64,000 nucleotides of DNA. It comes from Pseudomonas sediminis. GTDB taxonomy: Bacteria; Pseudomonadota; Gammaproteobacteria; Pseudomonadales; Pseudomonadaceae. Location: assembly GCF_039555755.1 (NCBI RefSeq), contig NZ_CP154631.1, positions 4,092,001 to 4,156,000 of the forward strand, written 5' to 3'. Position 1 is the first letter of the stretch. Every line of letters starts with the position of its first letter. Shown here one piece after another: positions 40,704 through 50,048 of this stretch. A program made the translations under genes and the position numbers. The notes beneath the pieces are model-generated. The model saw only the letters and a list, made by a program, of their open reading frames with translations. It was not told the DNA's origin and searched no databases.

Positions 40704-41648
40704 TCAGGGTTGTTGCGGCAGGCCACGCCAACCGGCCAGGCGACGGCGCAACCAGGCCTCGCTACTGACCAGGGTGATGCCCGACAGCACCAGCGCCGCG
40801 CCGATGATGAAGTTCAGAGTCAGCGGTTCGTCCAGCACCAGCACGCCGAAGGTGACGCCAAACAGCGGGGTCATGAAGGAGAACACTGCCATGTTCGAAG
40901 CCAGGTAGCGGCGCAGCAGCCAGAACCAGGTCAGGTAGGTGAAGAACGACACCACCACGCCCTGCAGCAGAATGCTGGCGATGGCCACAGGCGTCCAACG
41001 CAGCTGGGACAGGTCCACCACCATCAGTGCATAGGCCAGCAGCAACACGAACGCCACTGCCAACTGATAGAACAGGGTCAACCCGGCCGGCGCTTCGGAC
41101 AGGCGCGAACCCCGCACGACGACCGTGGTCGCGCCCCAGGCCATGCCAGCGCACAGCCCCAACGCATCACCCAGTAACATACCGGCATCGACCTCAGCCC
41201 AATTGCCACCGACACCAAATGCCATCACTACCCCGCCGAAACACAAGGTGATACCCAGCCACTGCAGGCGTCGCAAGCGCTCGCTGGGCAACAGAAAGTG
41301 CAGCCCAAGCGCCGAGAAGATCGGTGCGGTATAAAGAAATACCGCCATATGCGAAGCCGTGGTGTAGCGCAGGCCAAGGGCGATGAAGAAGAACTCCAGT
41401 GCGAACAACACGCCTGCCAGCAGTCCAGCCAGCCACGTCGAGCTGACCCATTCGCGCCATCCGCGCAGCCACAGCAAGAGCAAGCCGACCAGCACGGCGG
41501 CGATGCCGGAGCGCAAGGCCACCTGCAGCATGGGCGCGATATCGTCCGCGGCCAGCTTGATCGCCACCTGCTGACTGCCCCAGATGGCGCATAACAACAT
41601 CATCAGCTGGAACAGGAAAAAATCAGAACCCTTGCGCACCGCGGTCAT
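40704..41648 (-). CDS. EamA/DMT-family transporter
   Basis: The 314-residue protein has ten membrane helices in two EamA repeats (about 15-145 and 160-295). The repeat blocks SHMAVFLYTAPIFSAL and SNMAVFSFMTPLFGVTFG are visible. The family exports amino acids and metabolites; the substrate is unknown. It is 16 bases upstream of the DUF3291 gene. Confidence 0.9.
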   Translation of the reverse strand: MTAVRKGSDFFLFQLMMLLCAIWGSQQVAIKLAADDIAPMLQVALRSGIAAVLVGLLLLWLRGWREWVSSTWLAGLLAGVLFALEFFFIALGLRYTTASHMAVFLYTAPIFSALGLHFLLPSERLRRLQWLGITLCFGGVVMAFGVGGNWAEVDAGMLLGDALGLCAGMAWGATTVVVRGSRLSEAPAGLTLFYQLAVAFVLLLAYALMVVDLSQLRWTPVAIASILLQGVVVSFFTYLTWFWLLRRYLASNMAVFSFMTPLFGVTFGVLVLDEPLTLNFIIGAALVLSGITLVSSEAWLRRRLAGWRGLPQQP

Positions 41649-41672
41649 TCAACAACTCCTGTCATGTACTAC

Positions 41673-41897
41673 TCACTTTTTCAGCGGGTCATCCCAGAAC
41701 GGCCGCTCGGCCTCCTGCAACACATCAGCTCGGGACAGTCCCAGGTCCTTCAATGCAGCATCATTCAGTTGCGCCAGCTGTGCCCGCTCGCGAGCCAATT
41801 GACGCCAGCGCCGCAGCACATGCCATACACCGCCAAGCGACGGCAACCGTTCGAAGTGGATGGCCTGAGCCAACGCATAACCTTTCTGACCTTTCAT
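41673..41897 (-). CDS. DUF1127 small protein
   Basis: A 74-residue basic protein with the Arg-rich DUF1127 helix pair (WRQLARERAQLAQLNDAALKDLGLSRADV). Family members bind RNA or adjust phosphate and carbon metabolism in some alphaproteobacteria. It is divergent from a LysR gene with 97 bases between, suggesting regulation by that protein. Confidence 0.88.
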   Translation of the reverse strand: MKGQKGYALAQAIHFERLPSLGGVWHVLRRWRQLARERAQLAQLNDAALKDLGLSRADVLQEAERPFWDDPLKK

Positions 41898-41994
41898 CTT
41901 TTCGCCCTCCCTGTGGGGTTGGCGTCAGTGTCGGGCTCAGCTTAAGATCAATCCAACGAATGTTTCTTATGGCATCCATCTCGAGGATTGATGA

Positions 41995-42849
41995 ATGGCC
42001 TTCCACCCCAGTATTGATACCGAATTGCTGCGCAGCTTCGTTGCCATCGCCGACACCGGCGGTTTCACCCGCGCCGCAGAAACGGTCAATCGCACCCAGT
42101 CAGCCGTGAGCATGCAGATGAAACGGCTGGAGGAAGACGTGGTGCAACGCCCGTTGTTCGAACGCGATGGCCGCCAGGTGCGGCTGACGCCCGAGGGCCA
42201 GGTGCTGCTGGGTTATGCGCGGCGCATTCTCAAGCTGCATGGCGAGGTACTCAACACCCTGCGCGAACCGCATATGGTGGGTGCCGTGCGCATCGGTACG
42301 CCGGACGACTACGTGATGCGCTTTCTGCCGGAGATTCTCTCGCGCTTCGCTCAGGCCTATCCGCTGGTGCAAGTAGAGGTGCATTGCGAGCCGTCGGGAC
42401 AACTGCTGCTGCGCCAGGATCTGGACCTGACCATCGTCACCCGTCAACCCGGTAAGGAGATCGGCCAACTGCTGCGCCAGGAGCGCTTTGCCTGGGCCGT
42501 GGCCCAGGGCTTCTGCCCGCACGAGCAGAATCCCATGCCGCTAGCCATGTTCAATGCCGACTGCTTCTGCCGCGAATGGGCCTGCAACGCGCTGGACACG
42601 ATGGGGCGCCCCTATCGCATCGCCTACACCAGCCCCAGCCTGTCGGCGATCTTCGCCGTGGTGCGCGCTGGCCTGGCCGTTACCGCGCAGCTTCAAAGCC
42701 TGATCACCCCCGACCTGCGCATGCTCGGCGAAGCCGAAAGCCTGCCGCTGCTGCCACTGACCAGCATCGTGCTGCTGCGCAACGAAAGTAGCCAGTCACC
42801 CGTGACCGAGTGCCTGGCCGATCACATCGTCGAAGGTTTTCGCTTATAG
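41995..42849 (+). CDS. LysR-family transcriptional regulator
   Basis: A 284-residue regulator with N-terminal winged helix (FVAIADTGGFTRAAETVNRTQSAVSMQMKRLE, about 15-46) and a periplasmic-binding-like effector domain. Divergent arrangement from the DUF1127 gene suggests control of that gene. The stop overlaps the convergent TSUP gene by six bases. The effector is unknown. Confidence 0.92.
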   Translation: MAFHPSIDTELLRSFVAIADTGGFTRAAETVNRTQSAVSMQMKRLEEDVVQRPLFERDGRQVRLTPEGQVLLGYARRILKLHGEVLNTLREPHMVGAVRIGTPDDYVMRFLPEILSRFAQAYPLVQVEVHCEPSGQLLLRQDLDLTIVTRQPGKEIGQLLRQERFAWAVAQGFCPHEQNPMPLAMFNADCFCREWACNALDTMGRPYRIAYTSPSLSAIFAVVRAGLAVTAQLQSLITPDLRMLGEAESLPLLPLTSIVLLRNESSQSPVTECLADHIVEGFRL

Positions 42850-43611
42850 GCTGCCGCTCGACTCCAGCGCCAACATCAGCGCACAGAGCAGCAGGAAGCC
42901 GCAGAACAGGGTGCGCAGCAGGCGCTCCGGCAGCGAATGCGCCAGGCGCACGCCCCAACTGATGCTGAGCAGGCCACCGACGGCCAGCGGCACGCCCATC
43001 CACCAGTTGACTTGGTGGTGCGCGGCGTAGGTGAGTAGGGTCACCCCAGTACTGGGTAGTGCCAACGACAGCGAAAGTCCCTGCGCCACTACCTGCGTGG
43101 TGCCGAACACACTGGTCAACACCGGTGTCGCCACCACGGCGCCACCCACCCCGAACAGACCGCCCATGGCACCGGACACGCCGCCCAGCACACCCAGCCA
43201 TCCCCAGGGATAACGTAGCTCAGCCCTGGCTGGCACCTGAGCCATCAGCATACGCAGCAGGTTGTAGGCCGCCAAAGCCAATAGAAAACCGACGAAGGCC
43301 CAGCGCATGGTGCGCGAATCCACCTCCACCGCATACAGTGAGGCCAGCCAGGCGCAGAAGAAACTGGTAACGCCGAGCAGCAGGGCATAGCGCAGATCGA
43401 TGCGATTGCGTTGATGGTAACGCCAGATCGCCAGCATCACGTTCGGCACTACCATGACCAGCGCAGTCCCTTGAGCAAGCTGCTGATCCAGCCCAAAGAC
43501 AATGCCCAGCACCGGAATGGCGATCAACCCACCGCCGATGCCGAACAAGCCGCCCAATGTTCCCAGGCCCAGACCCAGCAATAGATTCAGCAACAGGTCG
43601 AACAGATTCAT
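42844..43611 (-). CDS. TauE/SafE (TSUP) family permease
   Basis: An intact 255-residue membrane protein with two repeats, each with the family motif (GGLFGIGGGLIAIPVLGI near the N-terminus, GGLFGVGGAVVATPVL in the middle). TSUP proteins export sulfite or organosulfonates. The ATG at 43611 follows GGAGGT. It is divergent from a LysR gene. This is a second TSUP gene beside the truncated copy at 34.8-35.4 kb. Confidence 0.9.
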   Translation of the reverse strand: MNLFDLLLNLLLGLGLGTLGGLFGIGGGLIAIPVLGIVFGLDQQLAQGTALVMVVPNVMLAIWRYHQRNRIDLRYALLLGVTSFFCAWLASLYAVEVDSRTMRWAFVGFLLALAAYNLLRMLMAQVPARAELRYPWGWLGVLGGVSGAMGGLFGVGGAVVATPVLTSVFGTTQVVAQGLSLSLALPSTGVTLLTYAAHHQVNWWMGVPLAVGGLLSISWGVRLAHSLPERLLRTLFCGFLLLCALMLALESSGSL

Positions 43612-43711
43612 GACACCTCCAGATAGAGGACGCATGTTAGCCAGTCACGGCTAGCGCGGAAACGCACAGCAACGCACAATGGCTTTGCTTAATACGCACA
43701 AGCAGGCTGCC

Positions 43712-44674
43712 ATGAACCCCGATACCCTGACCGACCAACTGGAACTCTTTCTCGACGTGCTGGAGACCGGTAGCTTCTCCGCAGCCGCCAGACGTCACCC
43801 TCTCACACCCTCGGCGGTGGCACGGCGCATCGACGCCCTGGAGCGCGCCATGGGCAGCAACCTGTTCAATCGCAACACCCATGCAGTGCGCGTCACACCG
43901 GCGGGTCTGGCGTTCGCCGAACGTGCCCGGCGCATCCTCGCCGAGCTACACCTTGCGCGCGCCGAAGCGGTCTCCTTGAGCAGCGCACCCGAAGGCATGA
44001 TCCGTATCGATGCCCCCTCGCCTTTCGGCAGACGCCACCTGGCCCCGGCGATTGCCGAGTTCCTACGCGCCAACCCCGGCCTGGACGTGCAACTGCGGCT
44101 GATCGACAGCTTCATCGACCTGCAGGGCGAGCACCTGGGCGAGGTGGATATCGTCGTGCGCATCGGCCCGCTACCGGACAGCCGACTGGTCGCCACGCCC
44201 CTGGCATCGATGACCCGCATCGTTTGCGCCAGCCCGGACTACCTGCGTCGACGCGGCATCCCACGCAGCCCGCTGGAGCTGGAGCAACACGACGGCCTCG
44301 ACTGGGACAGCCTCGCCCCACCCTACGCCTGGCGCTTCGAAGTCGACGGCAAATTGCAGCTGTGCAAACCCAAGCGTTTGCGTCAGACCAGCAACAATGC
44401 TGAGACCTTGCTGTTCAGCGCCCTCGCTGGCCTTGGCGTGGCACACCTGCCCACCTGGATGAGCAGCGATCATCTACAGCGCGGCGAGCTGATCCCGCTG
44501 TTCTGCGAACAGGGCTTGCCGCCCGTCGAGCCGGTTAGCATTTACGCCCTGCGCCTGGAACGCGAAGCCAGCCCACGGACGCGGCTGCTGCTGAGCTTTC
44601 TGAAGCAGCGCTTCGGCTTTCCACCGCCCTGGGATCAGGCGCTGCAAGCCAGCCTGGCCATGCCGCAGCAGTAA
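43712..44674 (+). CDS. LysR-family transcriptional regulator
   Basis: A 320-residue regulator with N-terminal winged helix (LDVLETGSFSAAARRHPLTPSAVARRIDALE) and an effector domain containing DIVVRIGPLPDSRLVA, seen in the CrgA/DmlR-like group. The start at 43712 was preferred to an ATG 11 codons upstream because the domain begins here. It lies 100 bases from the divergent TSUP gene and probably controls it. Confidence 0.9.
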   Translation: MNPDTLTDQLELFLDVLETGSFSAAARRHPLTPSAVARRIDALERAMGSNLFNRNTHAVRVTPAGLAFAERARRILAELHLARAEAVSLSSAPEGMIRIDAPSPFGRRHLAPAIAEFLRANPGLDVQLRLIDSFIDLQGEHLGEVDIVVRIGPLPDSRLVATPLASMTRIVCASPDYLRRRGIPRSPLELEQHDGLDWDSLAPPYAWRFEVDGKLQLCKPKRLRQTSNNAETLLFSALAGLGVAHLPTWMSSDHLQRGELIPLFCEQGLPPVEPVSIYALRLEREASPRTRLLLSFLKQRFGFPPPWDQALQASLAMPQQ

Positions 44675-44728
44675 GGCTTGTGTGGGAACGGCTTCAGCCG
44701 CGATAGCGCCCTGAAAATCAGGCACAAA

Positions 44729-44752
44729 AAACCCGGCACCTGGGCCGGGTTT
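44729..44752. terminator. Intrinsic terminator between LysR and efp genes
   Basis: The stem AAACCCGGC/GCCGGGTTT with CACCTGG-type loop has A and T tracts on both sides, so it can serve the convergent genes. Confidence 0.8.
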
Positions 44753-44768
44753 CTCGTGCAGCTTACGC

Positions 44769-45341
44769 TCAGGCCGGAGCCTGGGTGCGGCCCTTGTAGG
44801 AGCCGTCACGGGTATCGATCTCGATCCAGTCGTCGATGTCGACGAACTCGGCAACCTTGATCTCGGTACCGTTGCGCAGCTTGGCAGGCTTCATCACCTT
44901 ACCGGAGGTGTCGCCACGAGCAGCGTTCTCGGTGTAGACAACCTGACGCACGATGGTGGTCGGCAGGTCAACGGAGATCACTTTGCCTTCGAAGAACACG
45001 GCTTCGCAGACGTCGCTCATGCCTTCTTCGATGAACGGCAGAACGCTTTCCAGATCTTCGGAACGCAGCTCGTAAGAGTTGTATTCCGGATCCATGAACA
45101 CGTAGTCCTCACCGCTGATGTAGGACAGGTTCACTTCCTTGCGCTCGAGAATCACCGGCTCCATCTTGTCGTCGGCTTTGTAGACGGTCTCGGTCTTGGA
45201 ACCGTTGAGCAGGTTCTTCAGCTTCATCTTGACGATGGCGCTGTTACGACCGGACTTGGTGAACTCGGCCTTCTGGATCAGCCACGGCTGGCCATCGATC
45301 AGGGCCACGCTGTTGACTCTCATTTCTTGTGCAGTTTTCAT
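44769..45341 (-). CDS. efp: Elongation factor P, arginine type
   Basis: The 190-residue, three-domain EF-P relieves ribosome stalling at polyproline. The loop that enters the peptidyl centre reads TKSGRNSA with Arg32 in place of the Lys of EpmAB-type EF-P. This is the form activated by rhamnosylation in pseudomonads. The gene is preceded by earP on the same strand, 34 bases away, in accordance with that system. Confidence 0.96.
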   Translation of the reverse strand: MKTAQEMRVNSVALIDGQPWLIQKAEFTKSGRNSAIVKMKLKNLLNGSKTETVYKADDKMEPVILERKEVNLSYISGEDYVFMDPEYNSYELRSEDLESVLPFIEEGMSDVCEAVFFEGKVISVDLPTTIVRQVVYTENAARGDTSGKVMKPAKLRNGTEIKVAEFVDIDDWIEIDTRDGSYKGRTQAPA

Positions 45342-45375
45342 GCGGATATCCGAAATATGCGGGAGGTACAGAAAT

Positions 45376-46518
45376 CTAGGCCGCGTATGATAGCCAATTT
45401 AAGTAAAACTGTTCCAGCGCCGTGGCAAGATCCGACCGAGCGGCCTGCTGATCGCACCACTGCTCGGCGTGTCGCTGCAGTGTCGGCAATACCGCGAGAA
45501 GCGCAGGCCAGGCCGCTTCCATCCCCTCGCCGGCGTTCCACGCACGCCAGAATCCAGCCTGAGCGGCGGCAGCTTCCGGCATCAGATCGGCGCTGTATAT
45601 CGCCAGAAACGCCTCAAGTTTGTCCCAGTGCGCCCTCTCCTCTTGCGGGTAAATGTGCCAGAGCAGCGGCCGACCGGCCCATTGCGCACGAATGAAGGAG
45701 TCCTCGCCGCGCACCGCATTCAAATCGCAGCACCACAATAGGCGGTCGTAGTCGTCCTGGGCCACGAAAGGCAGTACATGAATCAGCAGATTACCGCGCC
45801 TGCTGTGATCGCCTGGCGTCAACGGCGCTTCACCTAGCCAGGTCTGCAAATCGGCAAGAATCTTGCCCTGCGGCACCAGCAAATGCGTCGGCTGCGGATC
45901 GGCTGCCAGTGCATCCAGCCATCCTGCCAGGCCTGCGTTCTCATAGGCGAATAGGGAAATCAGCCGCACCCCGGGCTCACGCACCACGCCGAGTGACAGC
46001 AGGAACGCCTGCTGCGCCTGCGCATCAGCCTGAAAGGCACGCCGCCGCGCCAGCAAATCGGCTTCGCGCAGCAAACCGCCCGTGCCCTCCACGAATCCAG
46101 GGAAGAAAAAGAACTTCTGCAAGCCTCCAGGCTGCGGCGATGGCAGGCCATGGCAGCCCGCGACCCAGTCCTCGGCGCTGAGATACTCAAGATTCAGCCA
46201 CAAACGGCGCGTGCCGCTGACAGCAATCGCCTCGATATAAGACGCAGGCAACTGGCAGGCGAAGGCCTCGATCACCACTTGCGCGGGCTCAACCACTGGG
46301 AACGGCTCCGCCCACTGGCGCACCTCGACACCACTCCAATGCTGACATTGAGCATCAAGGCTGGCCTCGGGGCACAAGCGCACGAACGCCCCCAACTCGT
46401 CGACCCACAGACGCACCGCATGCCCCTGCTCGGCCGCCAGTTGCCGAGCCAGCCGCCAAGTCACGCCGATATCACCGTAGTTGTCGACCACGCTGCAGAA
46501 GATGTCCCACCTGGCCAC
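45376..46518 (-). CDS. earP: EF-P arginine rhamnosyltransferase EarP
   Basis: A 380-residue GT-B type glycosyltransferase that adds L-rhamnose from dTDP-rhamnose to Arg32 of EF-P. The N-terminal [16 protein letters not shown] loop with catalytic Asp and the C-terminal nucleotide site ([19 protein letters not shown]) match EarP. It lies directly upstream of efp, which has the matching Arg. Confidence 0.95.
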   Translation of the reverse strand: MARWDIFCSVVDNYGDIGVTWRLARQLAAEQGHAVRLWVDELGAFVRLCPEASLDAQCQHWSGVEVRQWAEPFPVVEPAQVVIEAFACQLPASYIEAIAVSGTRRLWLNLEYLSAEDWVAGCHGLPSPQPGGLQKFFFFPGFVEGTGGLLREADLLARRRAFQADAQAQQAFLLSLGVVREPGVRLISLFAYENAGLAGWLDALAADPQPTHLLVPQGKILADLQTWLGEAPLTPGDHSRRGNLLIHVLPFVAQDDYDRLLWCCDLNAVRGEDSFIRAQWAGRPLLWHIYPQEERAHWDKLEAFLAIYSADLMPEAAAAQAGFWRAWNAGEGMEAAWPALLAVLPTLQRHAEQWCDQQAARSDLATALEQFYLNWLSYAA

Positions 46519-46626
46519 ACTGCGCCCCTTCGGAAAATGATCGCCATTCTAACCGGCGAACAAGAAAAAGCCCGCCAGAGGCGGGCCAAGGGGAGCGCTG
46601 GAGCGCGCGCGGGGTAAAACAGTGAA

Positions 46627-46833
46627 TCAGGCCAGCAGCGAATCGCCCTCACGACGAATAGCGCTGCTGAGCATCCAGACCGCCTGGCAAGCCAACGCAG
46701 CCTCGCGAGAAGCGAAGGGACCGGCTTTGGGCTGGCCGTCCACCATCACCAGCCAGCACGCCATATGACCGTCGGAGCGGAGCTCAGCCGGCACGGCACT
46801 ACCAACCAGGGAAACCACATCGATACGGGACAT
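46627..46833 (-). CDS. Small conserved hypothetical protein
   Basis: A 68-residue soluble protein (RIDVVSLVGSAVPAELRSDG). Two adjacent ATG codons (46836, 46833) follow GGAGG; the second has the better spacing. No motif is recognised. It is the last host gene before the integrated element. Confidence 0.65.
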   Translation of the reverse strand: MSRIDVVSLVGSAVPAELRSDGHMACWLVMVDGQPKAGPFASREAALACQAVWMLSSAIRREGDSLLA

Positions 46834-47007
46834 CATGACCTCCAATCCAACTCAAGCTCTGTTGGGCTCAACATTAGGCCTATGTCTCGTCAGACAGAAA
46901 TCAGTGCTCTCGATAGTCACCATGGATATTGCCAATGGCAGCAGCGCAGGCGCCGACACAAGCTGCGCCATGCACCTGACAGGCAAGAGTGGCTACGCAA
47001 AGAACGA

Positions 47008-47035
47008 AGCCCTCAAGGCCGAAACCTTGAGGGCT
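47008..47035. other. Perfect hairpin in host intergenic DNA
   Basis: The 11-bp stem AGCCCTCAAGG/CCTTGAGGGCT encloses CCGAAA. It has no T tract on either side. It could be part of a transcript end or of an unlinked structured RNA; nothing nearby decides this. Confidence 0.5.
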
Positions 47036-47074
47036 CAGAAGCACGTCTAGATGCATGCGGGAACATACGGGCAC

Positions 47075-47101
47075 AAAAAAACCGGCTAAAGAGGCCGGTT
47101 T
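47075..47101 (-). terminator. Terminator to the left of the element, probably the original one of tRNA-Leu
   Basis: Read on the minus strand, AAACCGGC/GCCGGTTT forms a stem ending in a U run (six A at 47075-47080 on the plus strand). It lies about 50 bases beyond the left attachment core and would have stood just downstream of tRNA-Leu before insertion. A near-copy is carried by the element next to the tRNA. Confidence 0.7.
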
Positions 47102-47150
47102 AATTGGGTTTCAGGTCCACTAGGGAATATCTGAAATCATGTCAATGGCG

Positions 47151-47163
47151 CCGAAGCCGGACT
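47151..47163. repeat. Left attachment-site core
   Basis: This 13-base copy of the tRNA-Leu 3' segment (CCGAAGCCGGACT) is flanked by weaker similarity (ATGG-CGCCGAAGCC against ATGGTGCCCGAAGCC). It marks the distal junction of the element. Confidence 0.85.
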
Positions 47164-47221
47164 AGAACACAGCACTTGCAAGCACCGTAAACACTGAAAA
47201 CAGAACAATAAGAAAGCGATT

Positions 47222-47264
47222 CGTACCCCTAAACGTACCCCTAAACCCGAAAGTACCCCCTAAA
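47222..47264. repeat. Integrase arm-type repeats, left end
   Basis: CGTACCCCTAAA occurs twice in tandem (47222-47233, 47234-47245), with a third variant AGTACCCCCTAAAA at 47251-47264. The same dodecamer occurs twice in tandem near the right end. Such spaced direct repeats at both ends are typical binding sites of the N-terminal arm domain of tyrosine integrases. Confidence 0.8.
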
Positions 47265-47566
47265 ACCGGCCTTGGCCTTCGTGTTTTCAAAACCGTTATT
47301 TTGGGGAAACAGAAAAGCGGCTCCCCCGTCGTTCGGGCGCCTCATGCGTCTGGACTTTTGGCCACCCCTCCCCCTACTCCTTGTTGGTGTATCAAGGCTC
47401 GGCAAGCCTTCTCATGCTTGCGTTCGGCTCGAATGACGAAACAACAACCAACCACGGGAAAACGCTCACACATAGCAAACGGGCGGGGTTCGAATTACCC
47501 GCGACGGTGCCGGGGCGGGGGGAGAACCTAACGGGGGTGGGGTAGCGCCGTCCGTGGCGCCATCGA

Positions 47567-48169
47567 TCAAACCACGCGCAGCACGGGCGGCAGCTTCGGC
47601 CCGAAAGGTGCGCCGGGTGCGAACGGATCGGGTAGTGCTCCCTCTGGTGCGTTGCGGATAAAGTCAGCCATAGCCAGCAGGCAGGCTTGATACAAAGGCC
47701 CGCCATTGTCCCAGGCTGCGCCGTGCCCCGTTGCGCTGTCCTCCAGGCAGGCAATAAAGACCAGCGCCGTAATGTTGGTGTCGCCGTCGCGGATCGCTTG
47801 TGCTCGATGCGCTGGGTTCACGCTAAGCAGATCGCACAGCCGATCAAATCCAAGTGCCGCCGTGGTACTGGTGCTTTGCAGGATGACGGCCCGGCCTATC
47901 CCGATCAGCGCCCGGTTCATTCCCTCCAGCGATTCGGCTTCGTGCTCCCTGGCTTGCTGCTCCAGGTCGGCAACGGCTGCGGCAGTGAATGGCAGAAAGG
48001 CTTTCAGCTTGGCGGCTTTGCGTCGCAATGTGCGGCGCTCTTGGTGGATCGTTGCGCGCTCATGACAAAAAAGGCGACATATACGGCGCGTGGCGATTAG
48101 TTGCGTGTTAACGCTGGCGCCTGGCTTGTCGGCTATGTTGGCGAGCGCTCGAATCTGGCTGGCTTTCAT
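47567..48169 (-). CDS. Unknown protein at the distal end of the element
   Basis: A 200-residue, mostly helical, basic N-terminal protein (ATIHQERRTLRRKAAKLKAF) without recognised domain. It overlaps the previous gene by four bases, so it is the last gene of the element's long minus-strand operon. It could be cargo or a replication accessory. Confidence 0.7.
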   Translation of the reverse strand: MKASQIRALANIADKPGASVNTQLIATRRICRLFCHERATIHQERRTLRRKAAKLKAFLPFTAAAVADLEQQAREHEAESLEGMNRALIGIGRAVILQSTSTTAALGFDRLCDLLSVNPAHRAQAIRDGDTNITALVFIACLEDSATGHGAAWDNGGPLYQACLLAMADFIRNAPEGALPDPFAPGAPFGPKLPPVLRVV

Positions 48170-48531
48170 GGGTTCGGCTCCTTTGGTGCGCCGTCTAGTT
48201 CGGCATCAGCCCAGCGCCAGCGAGCGGCGGCCAGGGCTTCGGAATAGGTCATTGGCTGGCCGACCATGTAGCCAATCGGCTGGCCTGCTCGGGTGATCCT
48301 CCAGGCGGCGCGCTTCGGATCGCTGGTGGCCTCTGGCGTCCGTAGCGGCTCCGGCGCGGCCCGCGCGTCATTGGCCGCGTTAAGTTCGGCCAGCAGCTCG
48401 GCACGGTGGTCGCGCACGAAATGGCGCACGGCATCGGTGATGCGATCAGCGGGACGCAGGCGCAAGCGGTCGCCGTTGGCTTCGACGGCCAAGCCAGCCC
48501 GGCGCAGGTAGTCCAGGGCGGCCACGGTCAA
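48166..48531 (-). CDS. Small protein with TubC-docking-like N-terminus
   Basis: A 121-residue protein whose N-terminal part (YLRRAGLAVEANGDRLRLRP, then FVRDHRAELLAELN) resembles TubC-type docking domains often encoded beside primase genes in mobile elements. The C-terminal part contains W-R-I-T-R-A-G-Q-P-I-G. It overlaps both neighbours by four bases, indicating translational coupling. Confidence 0.72.
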   Translation of the reverse strand: MTVAALDYLRRAGLAVEANGDRLRLRPADRITDAVRHFVRDHRAELLAELNAANDARAAPEPLRTPEATSDPKRAAWRITRAGQPIGYMVGQPMTYSEALAAARWRWADAELDGAPKEPNP

Positions 48532-50048
48532 ACGTCCTCCCAGTCGTCTTCCCCGGCCTGTACCCCTTTTTGATCCGCTACAACGCTACAAGCCCCGTGG
48601 CTGCTGGGTTTCAGCCTGTTTTGATCCGCAACAGCGGCGGCCTGTGTAGCGTTCAAAAAATCGCTGTAAGCCCCGTGGTTGTTGGGCTGTAGCGATGTAG
48701 CGCATCTGTCGGGGGTGCCAGCGGGAAGGTAGCGTTTCCACGCCTCGTCAAAGTCGCCACGCTCGAAGCCCTTTTTCACGCCAAGCCCGATACGCACGTC
48801 TTTGGACTTGATACCGAACCCCTCTAGCCTGGCGGTTAGCTGGCGCCGGGTCATGGGGCGGCCACGGTTCCAGGTTGCCCACGGCGCTTCCTCGTCAGCC
48901 AGCAGGGCGGCTAGAAGGTCCTCGCCAAAAAGTTTGCTTGCGTGCTTGTCGGTGAAGGCCGTTCGAATGTCGGCCAGCAGCTCAGCATCCGCGCTCGGGG
49001 ATTCTTCCTCCAAGCCGTGAAGGGTCGCGGCAGCGATGCGGGCAAGACGCGGCCAGTTCCCGCCAGCTACTTCCGCAACAGCTAGCAGCGGCTCCCAGCA
49101 GTCATTGGCGCGATCATTCAGCCCTTCCACCTCGGCAGGTCTGGCCGTGCGGATGGCTTCCCGGTTGTCGATAGCGAAGCGCGCCAGCTTGCCTACCAGC
49201 TCGGCAAAGGCGGCGGGGTCGGCGTGGCGAATCTTTGTCGTGCGCTCTCCCGCCAGCTTGCGGCGCAGCCGTAGGGGGATACTGCGGTCGGCCAGGGTGT
49301 CGGCAATCTTGCCGATACCGCACAGCGCCTTGGCACCCCATACGTTGAACCGGGTGGGCATGTGGTCATCGCCCACGCAGCGAATCACGAAAGCCGTATC
49401 ACGGGTGAAGCCCGCATTCAGGATGCCGCGTGCTTCGTCGTGCTCGGCCAGGAAGGCGTCCACCTCGTCAATCAACAGGGTCGGCGTCCACAGCTCCAGG
49501 GCACGGAACAGCGCAGCCGGGGCGATGTTGGAGACGGCCAGCGGACGGCAGGCCAGACGCGCCAGCACGCCCAGCATTACCGTTTTCCCGCAACGCTTCT
49601 CCGGGGCGGTGATGTTGGCAATGGGCGCCACGTTCACCACGTCCACAAACCATGTGAAGGCAGCCCACAGGGCGGCAGCGTGAACGGTCGCCGGGTCGGC
49701 TATCACATGGCGGCGGATGATGCCGGCCAGGTCTTCCAGCAGGTCGGCCCCATCCACAGGGTCAGGCCATAGCACCACTTCGGGGAATAGCTCATCGGTG
49801 CCGGCTGCGGCCTCGCTGGCGCTACTGGTCAGCTTGTCCAGATCGGCCAGGCTTACCGTCTTCGCTTCCTTGATGCCATGGCGAATGCGTGCCCAACGGG
49901 CCGGGTCGGTTTCCCGTACTTGGCGCAGCAGCGCCAGCGCCTCGGGTTCGAAGATGGCGCCGGGGTCTTCCTTGATCTTTGCGAGTGCGTCCGCGATGGG
50001 GTCGGGCGCCGGTATTGCCTCGGGGATCAACTCGGCAAGGTTGCTCAT
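48528..50048 (-). CDS. DUF3631 P-loop ATPase, probable replication protein
   Basis: The 506-residue protein has a P-loop-like APEKRCGKTVML and a Walker B LLIDEVDAFLAE, and the DUF3631 C-terminal domain (RPMTRRQLTARLEGFGIKSKDVRI). DUF3631 proteins are helicase/primase components of plasmids and satellites. The ATG at 50048 follows GGGAGG. The last 60 residues are unusual: they contain two peptide repeats, QPNNHGAYS and KPSSHGACS, encoded by the hairpin motif described separately. It overlaps the Toprim gene. Confidence 0.87.
   Translation of the reverse strand: MSNLAELIPEAIPAPDPIADALAKIKEDPGAIFEPEALALLRQVRETDPARWARIRHGIKEAKTVSLADLDKLTSSASEAAAGTDELFPEVVLWPDPVDGADLLEDLAGIIRRHVIADPATVHAAALWAAFTWFVDVVNVAPIANITAPEKRCGKTVMLGVLARLACRPLAVSNIAPAALFRALELWTPTLLIDEVDAFLAEHDEARGILNAGFTRDTAFVIRCVGDDHMPTRFNVWGAKALCGIGKIADTLADRSIPLRLRRKLAGERTTKIRHADPAAFAELVGKLARFAIDNREAIRTARPAEVEGLNDRANDCWEPLLAVAEVAGGNWPRLARIAAATLHGLEEESPSADAELLADIRTAFTDKHASKLFGEDLLAALLADEEAPWATWNRGRPMTRRQLTARLEGFGIKSKDVRIGLGVKKGFERGDFDEAWKRYLPAGTPDRCATSLQPNNHGAYSDFLNATQAAAVADQNRLKPSSHGACSVVADQKGVQAGEDDWEDV
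48582..48696. repeat. Two hairpin-centred motif copies inside the DUF3631 gene
   Basis: Core AGCCCCGTGGCT lies at 48591-48602 and AGCCCCGTGGTT at 48669-48680. Copy 1 is enclosed by perfect 9-base arms AACGCTACA (48582-48590) and TGTAGCGTT (48645-48653). Copy 2 is enclosed by ATCGCT (48660-48665) and AGCGAT (48691-48696). A third copy lies at 54304-54315. The core is shared; the arms differ from copy to copy. Confidence 0.8.

Larger units (their letters stand above)
47036..47566. other. 531-base stretch without a gene, left end of the element
   Basis: It contains the tRNA terminator, the left attachment core and three integrase arm-type repeats. The remainder is GC-rich without a supported reading frame. 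Confidence 0.6.

Noticed and set aside
47480..47510. A GGTTCGAA-containing stretch resembling a tRNA T loop
   Set aside because: No acceptor or anticodon stem can be formed around it.
47301..47531. Plus-strand reading frame at the left end of the element
   Set aside because: Composition is unlike coding sequence, there is no ribosome binding site and it lies in the integrase arm region.
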